Positions 1 to 12,350 of a stretch of 64,000 nt of DNA are shown in pieces. The DNA lies in NCBI GenBank assembly GCA_017654935.2, contig CM065687.1, positions 26,728,514 to 26,792,513 of the forward strand, in the 5' to 3' direction. The position numbers and the translations under genes were made by a program. Below the pieces are notes generated by a model. That model saw only the letters and a program-made list of their open reading frames with translations. It was not told where the DNA came from and searched no databases. This DNA comes from Phymorhynchus buccinoides. Its lineage: Eukaryota > Mollusca > Gastropoda > Neogastropoda > Raphitomidae. Position 1 is the stretch's first letter. Each line of letters starts with the position of its first letter.

Positions 1-384
1 TCTTAGGCTCGGTGTACATCTTGTGTCCCGGCTAATACAAAGCATCTGTTTTGGTTCATTCTGTGTTTTTTTCACACCTGCTGCCATGTAATTCACACCG
101 ACTGGCGTGCGTTGTGTACGCATTTGGTCCCCTGTCGCCCATGTTGTTTGGGTCTTGGGGAAGGGAGACCAAAAGAAACAGACCTGCTTGTGTGCATAAC
201 CTGTCAGCAAGTCAAAAGCAACCTTTCACACGATTGTCAAACATGCTGGGTCCTCGGTAGAACACAGATGGACACAGAGCATTACAAGGAGACAGAATTC
301 GCCAAATACACAGTATTTGTTCGCACGAAACACGCACGCTTTCGACCTCATACTTACGTGAAAGCGCCCCTACCCCCCTACCCT

Positions 385-385
<1 letters not shown>

Positions 386-424
<39 letters not shown>
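386..424. repeat. poly-C tract
   Basis: Near-pure run of C. No gene is recognisable on either side, and sequence accuracy inside such a run is doubtful. Confidence 0.9.
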
Positions 425-709
425 ATCAAACATCCGCTATGAAAATACTAAAGAAGAAATGTGAGAATATGTCTTACTTACAGATTCCTTTCATGCTTCT
501 GTTTTATTATTCATGATATTTTCAATACTTCAGACACTCCTATCCAAATTGTGATCCGGGTCGTTTGGAGTGTATGTTGTCACAGTAATGAAAACTTTCT
601 TTTCAACTCTGTCAAGGCAGAAATTCTACCACAAGTTCCCACGATTAGGGTTCTATGATAGGCCTATTAAAACAAATATAGTTAAGTTGAAACCGCGGGT
701 ACACTTTTA

Positions 710-855
710 TACACACACACACACTCACATATACACACGCACACGCACACACACACATATACACGCCCGCACACACACGCACGCGCACACGCACGCGCAC
801 ACGCACGCGCGCGCGCACGCGCGCACGCACACGCACACATACACACACACACATG
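710..855. repeat. (CA)n/(CACG)n microsatellite
   Basis: Alternating CA repeat with CG interruptions (ACGCGC blocks). Reading frames through it encode only His-Thr or Cys-Val repeats and are not genes. The remainder of 1-700 shows no coding or repeat signal I recognise. Confidence 0.9.
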
Positions 856-860
856 GCCAC

Positions 861-1440
861 AATTAAACAGGGTACAGCACATATTAAACACGCATGTATC
901 TGTCAGTGGTACAAGTCCAACAAAAATGGTTTAGTGATTGCCGCTGGATTCTTTAAGAGAATATAATGCATTGTTTATGTTGCATAAACGCTTTCTTCAT
1001 AGAAGGCATTCCTTACGTACAGGATGAATTCTTAATGTAGAAGTCATTGATTAGCCGATTCCTGTTAACACAGATCAGTCCAAGAAACAGACTAAACCGT
1101 TTCTGTTGATGAAAATGGGTTACTTTACCACTAAGACACGTTCAAAGAATTATTTTACAAACGGAATGCCATAACATCTTACGGTTGGCTAAAAGAAGTC
1201 CATGACAACAATCTGAGTTACAGGCGTTGAAGAGGAAAGGGAATGGGTTTGTTGCGGTGGTGGCGGAAGCTGTAGAATTACTACAGGTGTATATTTTGGA
1301 TTATTATTATAAAAAACCCACCAAGAAGCTAAATGGTGGTTTTTATCACTGGGTGACATTAGAGAGAGAGAGATAACGAAAAGGAAATATTATTTAACCA
1401 GGGAACATGAGATTAGCAATAACAGCTTTTCTCCACCCAG
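861..1440. other. No recognisable feature
   Basis: AT-rich sequence with no coding signal, RNA gene or repeat family that I recognise on either strand. Confidence 0.6.
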
Positions 1441-1446
1441 CCCTGG

Positions 1447-1556
1447 GACTGAGAGAGAGAGAATGTGTGTGTGCGTGCATGTGCGTGTGCAAGCGTGCGT
1501 GTGTGTGCGGTTGTGCGCGTGTAATTGTGTGTGTGTGTGTGCGCGCGCTCGTGTGT
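1447..1556. repeat. (TG)n/GA microsatellite
   Basis: Short GA run followed by an imperfect TG/TGCG repeat. Confidence 0.85.
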
Positions 1557-1971
1557 GATATTTTTTCCTTCCATTGTGAAAGATTTTCTCTTCTCATTTT
1601 GTTTATCTGTTCAGGTACATAATTAAGATGATTATACTTTTGTATTCCTTATCCTCCGCTACATATCTGATTATTCTCAAAGCTGGTTCATTGCGTTGTG
1701 AATGTGCCACCATCCTCCACACTCCAACCGCCGGAGATGACGTTTTGTTTTTGCTTTGGTTTAATTATTTTCCCTATGATTATTATATTTTTCAGCTACG
1801 CCCCTACCCTCACCTTCCTTTGACACGGGCAGATGGCCCCGTCATTAAATTGTTTGTTGGAGTTGAGCTGAGTTTTTAGTTGAGTGTGTGTGTATGTGTG
1901 CGGGCGCGTGTGTGAATATTCTGACAAATAAATATGTTTGCATAGGTGAAACCACTGATGCGAGTGCTGGT

Positions 1972-2046
1972 TAAAAAAACCGGTTCGAGAAGACCGGTTC
2001 GGAGATGAAAAACCGGTTTAAAACCGGTTCGAAAATTTGAACCGGT
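1972..2046. repeat. Clustered ACCGGTT motifs
   Basis: The self-complementary core AACCGGTT recurs about six times in 75 bp in both orientations, so the segment can fold on itself. The family is not recognised. Confidence 0.6.
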
Positions 2047-2078
2047 TCTCAACTCTAATCTTGAATAACTTAATGAAT

Positions 2079-2111
2079 AAGAGGAAGATTGAATAAGAGG
2101 TTTGTGCTGTG

Positions 2112-2200
<89 letters not shown>

Positions 2201-2219
2201 CATGCTTGTGTGTGCAACA

Positions 2220-2314
<95 letters not shown>

Positions 2315-2320
2315 TGTGTG

Positions 2321-2407
<87 letters not shown>

Positions 2408-2430
2408 CTTGAGTGCGTGCGTGCGTGCGT

Positions 2431-2500
<70 letters not shown>
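2079..2500. repeat. Compound (TG)n-(TC)n-(AC)n microsatellite
   Basis: TG tracts (about 2116-2200 and 2223-2312), a TC tract (2324-2404) and an AC tract (2431-2500) that runs straight into the assembly gap. The unique head at 2079-2118 is repeated in reverse complement at 20596-20655 beside another TG tract. All open frames here are microsatellite artefacts. Confidence 0.95.
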
Positions 2501-3000
2501 NNNNNNNNNNNNNNNNNNNNNNNNNNNNNNNNNNNNNNNNNNNNNNNNNNNNNNNNNNNNNNNNNNNNNNNNNNNNNNNNNNNNNNNNNNNNNNNNNNNN
2601 NNNNNNNNNNNNNNNNNNNNNNNNNNNNNNNNNNNNNNNNNNNNNNNNNNNNNNNNNNNNNNNNNNNNNNNNNNNNNNNNNNNNNNNNNNNNNNNNNNNN
2701 NNNNNNNNNNNNNNNNNNNNNNNNNNNNNNNNNNNNNNNNNNNNNNNNNNNNNNNNNNNNNNNNNNNNNNNNNNNNNNNNNNNNNNNNNNNNNNNNNNNN
2801 NNNNNNNNNNNNNNNNNNNNNNNNNNNNNNNNNNNNNNNNNNNNNNNNNNNNNNNNNNNNNNNNNNNNNNNNNNNNNNNNNNNNNNNNNNNNNNNNNNNN
2901 NNNNNNNNNNNNNNNNNNNNNNNNNNNNNNNNNNNNNNNNNNNNNNNNNNNNNNNNNNNNNNNNNNNNNNNNNNNNNNNNNNNNNNNNNNNNNNNNNNNN
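2501..3000. other. Assembly gap, 500 N
   Basis: Exactly 500 N, identical in size to the gap at 40795-41294. This is therefore a placeholder of unknown true length and a scaffolding join. Order and orientation of the flanking contigs are not shown by sequence. Confidence 0.98.
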
Positions 3001-3250
3001 GACCAGTCTAAAGACATATGTGAGATGTACCAGCGCCCCTCAACGAAAAGTGTAACGGTCCCTCCCAGCCCTGCATTACAAGTCTCCTTGCAGCGGAGCA
3101 CTTACCCTATCTGGCAGTGTCATTCCTCATCAGTCACACAGAAAATCGCATGAAGGCAAAAAAAGAGTGGCGTGGCACTTCCTAGCTTCTGCGACTCGCT
3201 CCTCCCAGGTGGAGGAATCCGAATTTCACAGAGACGCCTCTTTGTGACTA
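3001..3250 (+). pseudogene. RTE-like reverse transcriptase fragment, second copy
   Basis: Matches 60443-60690 almost throughout but with extra 1-nt insertions and deletions. It corresponds to the C-terminal part of an RTE-like LINE polyprotein (the motif YLGSVISS is readable in the other copy). It begins exactly at the edge of the gap, so the contig starts inside the repeat. Part of the long overlap between the start of contig B and the end region of contig C. Confidence 0.75.
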
Positions 3251-3469
3251 TGCCTCCGGCATCATCCCCCTTCGAACTTAATGTCCAATGTTGTAGGGCA
3301 GTAGTTATCAACGCAGTTCAAATTTGATAAGTGCGTCAAACTTAGCACGAAGTTTTCAAATTGATAGGCGGTGTCAGGAGTTTCAAAATCGATAGGTGTG
3401 TCCGAACTTAACAATGAGGTTTCAAAATTGCTAGGGTGTGGTCTCCAGCTCTACATTTGTGAACTTCAG

Positions 3470-3655
3470 GGCGGGATGTCCGAAGGGTGGGTTTCTGCCT
3501 GCCCTTCACGGACAGTGAGCTGTCCGTGGTCAGAGCCGGGCATTGCCAAGAACCTGTTTAGCCCTGCTGCTGCAAGGCCTGTCTTCTTCACGTCCACGGC
3601 TCCTCGCGGACTTTCGGCCTCTCGCTGGGCTCTACCGACTGTTTTCGCCCGCAAG
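3470..3655 (+). pseudogene. ABCA3-like: Indel-rich second copy of ABCA exon 11 (last TMD2 helix)
   Basis: Same exon as 60904-61084: AG acceptor at 3468-3469, then the region encoding SEPGIAKN and the hydrophobic helix, ending at a GTTGAG donor. By eye it differs from the other copy by roughly a dozen changes, most of them single-base insertions or losses in short homopolymers (TT/TTT, GTTT/GTTTT, CAG/CAAG), which break the frame several times. That pattern looks more like uncorrected long-read error than decay under mutation. If it were a real genomic copy it would be a non-functional exon. Confidence 0.75.
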
Positions 3656-3879
3656 GTTGAGAGTAACAGAGTACACTGCATGCTACCCTCTCTGTCTGTC
3701 TTTTTTCTTCTCGTCTCTTTCATTGTTTCTGTCCTGTTTTTTTATAGCTCGTATGGTTTGTTTGGCTGACTGTTTCAAATAAGTGCCGTTTTAATGTGTG
3801 TGGGTTGAGGCGCTTTCCGTATTCGAGTGACTGAGATTCTCCGGTTTATGCGTTTGTTTGTTTAGTGATCTAGCTCGTT

Positions 3880-6800
3880 TTGACTTTTATATTGTGCTGT
3901 GGCTTCATCATGTGGGACTTCTTTTTTCCGTGGACTTTGTTTGTCCATCCTAAGCGTTCGATTCCTCTGGCTACATATTTTTCTGTTTGTGAGGGCTGCA
4001 AATTTGAATTTGCCGCGCAGCCCTTTCCTCCCAACTCCAGCAAGCCTGTCTGGTCAGCTGCTTCATCATGCCAGACAAGAACAGCGCCTTTGCCATGTCC
4101 CAACCGTTTTCAACCGCGCTCTTCCAACCGACCACCAGCATGCGCACGCCAATGAGCCTGTGCCAGACCAGAAACGACGCTACACGCATGAAGTACGCAC
4201 GTGCTGAACTCCTAGCCATCCCTCCGACCTCCCGCCTTGCGCCAGATACAGTTTCCCAACCTTGTGCACTCGAACTAGGTGTGTTACTACCTAGAAAAAG
4301 GTACCCCCGTAAAAATAAACCCCGGGGTGGGGGGGTTGGGGTGTAATGGGAAAAAAGGGGGAAAAAAATACACCCAGCGCCATCTCTTGTCTCGCCACCA
4401 TTACTATCCGGTGTGCTCTCGAATCCAATTATCTCTTGCCGTCCTACTCCACCTTCACCACCTAGATGTCTGCCTCTTTCCACCTCTTCCTGCCTGCCTG
4501 ATGACCATGACGACTCCACTCCTGCACCACTCCTCAGCTTTCCTGTGTCTCCTGCTTTGTCTACCACGGCTTCTCCTTCATCAGCCTTCCAGCAGTGTGT
4601 ACTCTGTATCTGTTCTATCCACCACCCCTTCATCCCCCCGTGTTGTGTTCCTGAACCATGTGTTGACAACTGCGTGACCAACGACTGTGACTCTGACCCT
4701 GACTTGTATTCTAACCAGCCCTTTGCTTCACTACTGTTGCCTTCAATGCCCAGAACTCCGTCTCCGCCTCCCCCTATAGCACCCAGCCACCAGTGTGACG
4801 TATCATATGTGTCACTGAACTCTATTCCATCCTCTGACAATTTTAGTGTATGTGTATTTAATGCCCATGCAGTCTGTCTGCCCTGAGAACAAAGCGGACT
4901 ATATTGCTGACTATGGTTTTGAGCATGACTTTGATTTAGGATTTATAACTGTGAAAACGTGGCTCAAAAAGTAACTCTCAAAAGTAATGAGACGAACCTA
5001 AACTTAAAGCAGCTATACGCCTGGCTACAAATTTAAATCCTTCCCCAGTTCTTCTTTCTTAGGTGGGGGCCTCGGCTGTTCTGTTATCAGAGACGTGGGC
5101 GCGTGAGACAAATCCCTTTCCCTCAATCACAAACCCTCCCCTTCCCCCATCTGTCTTTCGAGGCTGTAGAAATTAGAATTTGTAGAAGTTGTTCTTAGCA
5201 TGTTTGGTCAATCTGTTGTCTTCTCCTGTATCTATAGCCCTCCCCCTAGCAGAACTAACAATATCACCGATTCAATGTTTCATCCCGAATTTGAAACCCT
5301 CCTTGACTCCTATTCTCTGAACCACAGTCCTCTTATTGTGCTAGGTGATTTTAATTTTCACTACGATAACCAACAGTCCTCTCACACAAAGCCTCTCTGC
5401 CTCTCACTTGCTAACCACTCCCTCTCTCAGCTTGTAACAGAGCCTAAACACAAGGGCCACATCATCGATTGGCTTATCGCGCGTGATTCCGACCAACTTG
5501 TTTCATCAGTATCAGTATCTAAGATCCTTTCCTCTGACCACTTTGCCGTCCTCGCCTTTTGGAATCTGTCCAAAACTCCCAGAAATAACGCACGGTCACA
5601 ACGCCACAATCTCAGTCTTAGATATCGATGCTTCAGGTCAGAGGCGAACAGAACTCCTTTCTAACATGAACGTTTCCGACGATCCTGCTCGACTTTTAAT
5701 TCACATGAATAACTGCTCGATAACACGTCTCCCCCATCCCCGTGTTGTGCCCGATGGCCCCTTCCCTCCCTGGTACAACGGACAGCCTGACTTGAGTAAG
5801 TAAACGCAATGAGTCGTAAGGCTTAGTGTCAGTGGCGGGTCAAAACCCCCCAAAACTAGAAATCCATCTTCCAGATATATCAGTTTTCTCCGCAACAATC
5901 TTCACTCTTCTTCTGGCCGAAGGCCAAAACAAACTATTTCTACATCTAAAAGTTCTTGAAGCCAGCCAACAAAGAGGTCCTGTTTTTCCACCATGTCTGA
6001 TCGCCTAGGGACAAGAAAATCAAGTCCTCTGCATCAATATCAGGTCCCTGACAAACTGGCAAAGCCGTAGTTCCTCCTTCTCCTCCAAGATTTATCAGGG
6101 ATCTACGATCAAAAATCGACTCTATGCCTTTTCACTCACTATTCCAGATTCATCGTTCACATGGTGTCCCCTTCCTCTTTCAAGCCGGTGTCTGAGACCG
6201 AAGTTCTTTCTACTCTGCACGAAATGCATTTTCAAATCCTGTGATCTGACGCCCATCCCAGCCTCGTCTTTTCTCACAAATATATCAACAACACATTCCT
6301 GCCATCAATCATCCAACATCATCAATTTCTTCTTTAGTTTCAGTGTGTTCCCTTCTGCTTTCAAAACCGCTCTTTTAAGGCCCCTTCTCAAGAAGAACAA
6401 TCTGGATTCCCAATATCTGAAAAACTACAGACCTGTATCCTAACCTCCCGTTTCTCTCCAACTCCCCTAGAGAAGAATGTTTCTGAAACATTAACGATCA
6501 TCTATCCTCAAACAATCTTCTCATCCTTATCGTTCTGCTATAGAGCCAATTCAAAGTACTGAAACGGCCCTTGTTCAATCGTCAGATGACCTCCGACTTG
6601 CTATGATGCTGGTCAGACTCTCATTTGAACGCTTCTTGATCTCTCGCTGCATTTGTTTACCATAGACACTCCATTCTCTGTCCTCGTCTTGACAAACTTT
6701 TGGATTAATGGCCCCACTCTTTTCCTGTTTCTCCTCTTACCTCTCTGATATCGGTTTCAATCAGTTTCTGTCACTGGTCGTCATCTGAAACAGGTTAGGG

Positions 6801-7960
6801 CTTTCCTTGTGGAGTGCCCCATGGGTCTGTGCTTGGTCCTGTCTTGTTTACTTTGTAATACGTCACCTCTTGCAATGTCCATCGACCAACACAACATGAA
6901 ACATCCCGCTTCTATGCAGATGACTCACACTCCAAAATAGTAACAACCCCTGAAGATCTAGATTCCCGTCTTTCAGAAAGTAACAACTGCTATATGGATA
7001 TTCAAAATTGGGATGGTTCAAAATACACTTCAATTAAATGGTGGAAAAAATGAAAGCAATTGCTGTAGGAACAAAAAACAAACTGGCCTCTGTTTCCATA
7101 GAGTCAATTTTGGTCGGTTTAAGCTTGCGGGTAACAATATCATTCCCTCAGACTCTGTCAAAAACTTAGGTGACACTTTGGACAATACTCTTTCCATGCA
7201 GAGTTTTCTGACTCAGACCTGTCAGTCCTGCTACTGTCAAATTCGTTGCATTGGCTATATTCGAAAATACCTCTCAGATGAAGCCACAGCAAAGCTTGTA
7301 ACTTCCCTCATCCTATCTCGCCTTGACTACTGTAATGATCTCCTTTCTGGCCTATCAGTCTCTTATCTACATGTATCTAGCCTCCAGCGTATTCAAAACA
7401 CAGCTACTCGTCTTGTCCTCAGGAAGAAAAAGTCTGATCATGTTAGCCCTATTCTCCGTTCCTTGCACTGGCTTCCTGTCACAGACAGAACTGAGTATAA
7501 ACTGAACCCACTTTGCTATATAAATCTATCCATAAAGCTGCTCCATATGACCTCTGCGACAATATTTCAATCTATACGCCATCTCGCACTTTACGTTCAG
7601 TTTCTGACCCTCTTTCTCTCCAGATCCCTAGGTATAGCTTTCAACTGTTTGGTCGGCGCTCTTTTGCTGTCTCTTAACCTCCCGTCGACGACGACCCTCT
7701 CTGCTTTCAAATCTAACCTCAAAACCACTCTTTTCCCCCGTCATTGAGCTCACTCTCTTTCTCTTCTCTCCTTTGCCTTTAGGTCTGGTTTCTGCTGTAT
7801 ACCGTTTATGTCAACGTGTGGTGTTCGCTTTGTATTGCATTTTTTTGTTTGAATGCGTTATGATGCTAACTTGTTTGTGTGCGCTTTGATTTGGAATTTC
7901 TATCAGATTTCAGCGCCGTATAAATACTGTATGTTGTTTGGTGTGTTGTGTGTGTTGTGT
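3880..7960 (+). mobile_element. CR1/L2-like LINE, frameshifted copy, 3' end included
   Basis: Second copy of the LINE at 61330-64000, here reaching its 3' end. Readable pieces in order: proline/serine-rich leader (4070-4860), APE-type endonuclease (GDFNFHYDN near 5345-5370, SSDHFAVL near 5530-5555), broken reverse transcriptase (5800-7000, no intact frame), and an intact C-terminal segment at 7013-7747 containing LILSRLDYCNDLL and LRSLHWLPVTDR, typical of CR1/L2/Rex1-type LINEs. The 3' UTR ends near 7950 in a short TG-rich tail. Dozens of indels relative to the clean copy. Not functional as written. Clade assignment is from motif memory, not a tree. Confidence 0.85.
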
Positions 7961-8700
7961 GTGTGTGTGAGCTTTAGTATTTTAAGGGGGCAGGCAAAGT
8001 TAGAACCAGATTTTTGTTCTTATTTTTAAATCCTCATGTAATTCTTCCGTTACACTTACAGACGTGAAATTTGGGCAGGAATGTGCTAAGCCCCATGCTT
8101 GTTCTAGACATAATAGTGATTTGTATCAGTGCAATTTAGTTTTGATGTATTATAATTTGTTTAAAGTTTTATATTTTATAAATTGCTTTTTAAAAATATT
8201 TTTTACATTTAAATTTAATGCTTAAAGTCATTATTTTTTTAACATGTATCTTTCCTTCATTCATTTAAGTTAACATATGTACAAAAGATAATCTTAAGAC
8301 TTTTGTCATATCAGTTTTTGTTAACTTTCTTGTAAAAAAATTTTATTGGTAGTTGTTCACCATTTTTCTCTCATTATTTTTCATAATTGTTATGCAGTAA
8401 CTTCGATTTACTCCTTTCACATGGAATATAGAGAAAACTGCTGCTTTATTGCGAGAAAAAAAATCCCTTTACCAGTGGTGATGCAACAATGATTATCTAA
8501 TGTTCAACACCTTTTTTTTAAATTTTAACACATCAAAAATATATTTTCGCAATTTTAAAACTATGCCTGGCCTCCTTAACACCCCCCCCCCCCCTCTCCT
8601 TTCCGCAAATACACAAGTACACATTAGGAGTTTTGTATGCGTTTTTATTGCATTCATCAATACATTAAAAAATGTTGGCATTTATCCCACCCAAAAACAT
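7960..8700. other. AT-rich stretch, nothing recognised
   Basis: AT-rich DNA with a poly-C run at 8581-8594. No coding signal or known repeat seen. The NBD2 Walker A exon of the ABCA gene would be expected somewhere between 3656 and 12487, and it is not visible here. Confidence 0.6.
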
Positions 8701-9103
8701 GCCTGCCGGCCTCTGCCGTCTTTTATCAGAAGAGGCGAAGGTGACGTCAGGAAGACGATGACGTAGCTGCAGGAGAAGCGATCGTGTCTTTGAAAGCGTG
8801 CACTGCTCTTCGTCACGAATGTGACCCCCTGGTGCTGGACGAGCGTACTTGACAAACGACGGACAGCAGAGTTCGTTGCGCCGATACGAGCGCCCGCATT
8901 TGGTACGGACGAGAAGTACCTGAGAGAGGGAGATGTTTCGGCCGACGTAGCTCGAGGCGATGAACTGAGTAAGCGGGCAAAAGAACCACCTTCAGAGAAT
9001 GCGACTGAGCCGGGTGCACGGCGACGATCACCGACGGCACAGATGGCGTATGAGCAGACTCAATGGAGCGTATGACGCACAGTCGGGACTATACGAAACA
9101 AAG
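8700..9103 (+). other. CpG-rich island with strong splice donor; candidate exon or promoter
   Basis: Locally CpG-rich in an AT-rich setting, containing a full CRE palindrome TGACGTCA (about 8741-8748) and ending at a perfect donor, AAG|GTAAGT, after 9103. One frame (8821-9075) is open and contains EGDVSADVARGDEL. This loosely resembles the acidic D-V-A-x-E-R linker that precedes NBD2 in ABCA proteins, but no acceptor fits the phase left by the previous exon. It could equally be the first exon of a nested gene, or nothing. Confidence 0.25.
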
Positions 9104-9366
9104 GTAAGTAGACGCAAGCGCGATGTAAGCTGCTTTGTACACGAAAGAGTAGTAGAGAACATAACACGAGCTGTGTTTATGCGAGATAGAAACTGTTGCA
9201 TGAGCTTATATTCATGCCAGATGGTAGTCAGTCACTGTTTTGCTGCAGATTACAAGTCACTTGCCATCCATAGTTACTATCTTTACCAAGAATTTTTAAG
9301 AGAGAGAGCTTGATATGCAAGTTTGCGAGAGGGACTCATAGGCCGATGGTTTCATCAGGCTAAAGT

Positions 9367-12350
9367 AAGGCTTACATATGCAAGTTTGGAAAGGAATCGT
9401 GTTTTGTTGCACCGGTTTCAATCAGTCAAAGGATGCTTATAAGCAAGATTGGCAAGGGATCTTGCACCGGTTTCAATCAGTTAAAGGATGCTTATAAGCA
9501 AGTTTGGCAAGGAATCTTGCCCACCAGTCTCAATCAGTTAAAGAATGCTTATAAGCAAGTTTGGCAAGGAACCTTGCACTGGTTTCAATCAGTCAAAGAA
9601 TGCTTATAAGCAAGTATTACAAGGAATATTGCACTGGTCTCAATCAGTCAAAGAGGCTTATAAGCAAGTTTGGCAAGGAATCTTGCACCGGTTTCAATCA
9701 GTTAAAGAAGGCTTATAAGCAAAGTAAGGAACTCTTGCACCGGTCTCAATCAGTAAAAGAATGCTTATAAGCAAGTTTGGCAAGGAATCTTGCACTGGTT
9801 TCAATCAGTCAAAGAATGCTTATAAGCAAGTTTGGGCCCAAGGAATATTGCACTGGTTTCAATCAGTCAAAGAGGCTTATAAGCAAGTTTGGCAAGGAAT
9901 CCGGTGCACCAGGTTTCAATCAGTTAAAGAATGCTTATAAGCAAGTTTGGCAAAGGTGGGAATCCTGCACCGGTTTCAATCAGTTTAAAAAAAGAATGCT
10001 TATTAAGCAAGGTTTTGGCAAAGGGAAAATCCTTGCACTGGTTTTTTCAATCAGTTAAAGAAGGCTTATATTGCAAGTTTTTTTGGCAAGGGAATCCTTG
10101 CAAACTGGGTTTCAAATCAGTTCAAAGGAAGGCTTTATGCAAACACAGTTTGGCAAGGGGAAATCCTGCAACTGGGTTTTCAATCAGTTCAAGGGGGAAA
10201 TGCCTTATATTAAGCAAATTTGGCAAGGGAATTCGGTTTGCACCGGTTTTCAATCAGTTAAAGATGATGCTTATAAGCAAGTTTGGCAAACGGAAAATTC
10301 TTGCCCCAACCGGTTTTTCATTTAATCAGTTTTTTGGTTTTTTTTTTTTTTTAAGCAAAATTGGCCACAGGGGGGCATCCGTGCACTGGTTGTCAATCAG
10401 TTAAAGAAGGCTTATAAGCAAGTTTGGCAAGGAATCCAGCATCGGTCTCAATCAGTTAAAGAAGGCTTATATGCAAGTTTGGCAAGGAATCTTGCACCGG
10501 TTTCAATCAGTTAAAGATTTCTGAATAAGCAGGATTTGGCAAGGAATCGTGCACCGGTTTCAATCAGTTAAAGTTGCTTATAAGCAAGTTTGGCAAGTGT
10601 TCTTGCTTTTGTCTCAATCAGTTAAAGAGGGCCTTATATAATGTCAAGTTGGCAAGGAAATCGGCACTCTATTACTAACCCTTTCAATCAGGGAAGAATG
10701 GCCACGCAACTTCATTTGTCAGAGCATCAGTTGATTCAGAATTCAGAATTTACTAGACAGAGGATTGCCCCCCCTTGATTGATGGGGGGCCCATTTTATT
10801 GACCGTTTAGTGCTTTCCAGTTACATAGGCATTTTAAAGGGATTTGGGACATATTAAACCTTTTGTGACTGTTGGGAACTGATTGCGTTTGCTGAACAAG
10901 GCTCTATCAGTCAAAAAGGCTTTGATGTGGCAAGGGGTTTAATCGTGCACCGTTGCAAATTTCAGTTAAAGAAAACGGTTTTAAGCAAAAGTTTTTGGCA
11001 AGGAATCGTTTTGCAATCGGTTCTCAATCAGTCCAATGAAGGCTTATTAAGGCCAAGTTTTGGCAAAGGAATCGCTGCCACTGGGTCTTGGCAATCAGTT
11101 AAAAAAGAAAGGCTTATAAGCCAAAGTTTGGGCAAGGGGGGATGCACCGGTTTCAATCAGTCATAATGTCTTCAAAATGCAATTATAGAGCTTATAAGCA
11201 AGTTTTGGCAAGGGACATTCTTGCACTGGTACCCAGTCTTCATCAATCAAGGCACTATGGGATGCTTATTAAGGCAAGTTTGGCAAAGCAAAGGAATCTT
11301 GCCACCAACCGGTCTTCAAATCAGTCAAATAAAGGATTGCTTATAAGCAAGTGTTGGCAAGGGATCTTGCACCGGTCTCAATCAGTTAAAATTGGAGATG
11401 CTTATAAGCAAGTTTGGCAAGGAATCCTGCACTGGGTTTCAATCAGTCAAACGAATGCTTATAAGCAAAGTTTTTTCAACAAGGGGAATCTTTGCCACCT
11501 TGTGGTCTCAACTCAGTTAAAGGACAAAATGCTTATAAGCAAAGTTTGGCAAGGAAATCTTGCCACCATGGGTTTCAATCAGGGTCAAAGAAGTGCTTTA
11601 TAAGCAAGTTTGGCAAGGGGAATCTTGCACCCGATTCTCCAATCAGTATTCAAGGGACCAGGCTTAAAGAATGCCTTATAAGCAAAGTATTGGGGCAAGG
11701 AATCTTGCCACCGGTCTTCAATCAGGGGTCAAAGGACATCGCTTATAAGCAAGTTTGGGCAAAAAGGAATACTTGTGCACACCGAAGTCTCAATCAGTTA
11801 AAGGAAAGAGGCTTATAAGCAAGTTTGGCAAGGAATCTTGCAACACAGTTTCAATCAGTTAAAGAATGCTTATAAAGCAAGTTTGGCCAAGGAATCTTGC
11901 ACTGAGTTTCAATCAGCTCTCTAAAAGAATGCTTATCAAGTGCTAAAATGGCAAGGATCTTGCACTGATTCAAAAGGGGAAAGAATCTTTAAGCACCGGT
12001 ATCTCCAATCTTGTAATCCCTGTCCCAAAGTTAGTTAAAGGGATGCTTATAAGGCAATGATTTGGGGCAAGGAATCTTGCACCGGTTTCAATCAGTTAAA
12101 GGATGCTTATAAGCAAGTTTTAGCAAATAATCTTGCACCGGTTTCAATCAGTCAAAGGATGCTTATAAGCAAGATTGGCAAGGGATCTTGCACCGGTTTC
12201 AATCAGTTAAAGGCATGCTTATAAGCAAGTTTTAGCAAATAATCTTGCACCGGTTTCAATCAATCAAAGGATGCTTATAAGCAAGATTGGCAAGGGATCT
12301 AAGCACCGGTTTCAATCAGTTAAATAATGCTTATAACCGGGTTTTTCATT
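9367..12350 (+). repeat. Satellite array, ~55-bp unit, about 50 copies
   Basis: Head-to-tail repeat whose unit contains TTTCAATCAGTTAAAG, GCTTATAAGCAAG and TTTGGCAAGGAATCTTGCA. GCTTATAAGC is a 10-bp palindrome and GCAAGGAATCTTGC a second short one. Units at 9400-9900 and 12050-12330 are regular. Those at about 9950-11950 are stretched by extra bases in homopolymers. It lies directly upstream of the first NBD2 exon. The open frames through it are by-products of the periodicity. Confidence 0.95.

Noticed and set aside
2018..3055. Long open frames through TG/TC/AC microsatellites and the N gap
   Set aside because: They encode only dipeptide repeats or undefined residues; artefacts of repeat periodicity.
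3971..4840. 289-codon minus-strand frame, with a sister at 61492-62280
   Set aside because: It is antisense to the Pro/Ser-rich leader of the LINE on the + strand; its openness follows from the codon composition of that region.
9561..11818. Open frames with repeated ISQRMLISKFGK-type peptides
   Set aside because: Produced by the 55-bp satellite; the frame drifts with unit length and there is no start or splice context.
9367..12350. CRISPR array
   Set aside because: Units are contiguous with no variable spacers, the context is eukaryotic, and there are no cas genes.
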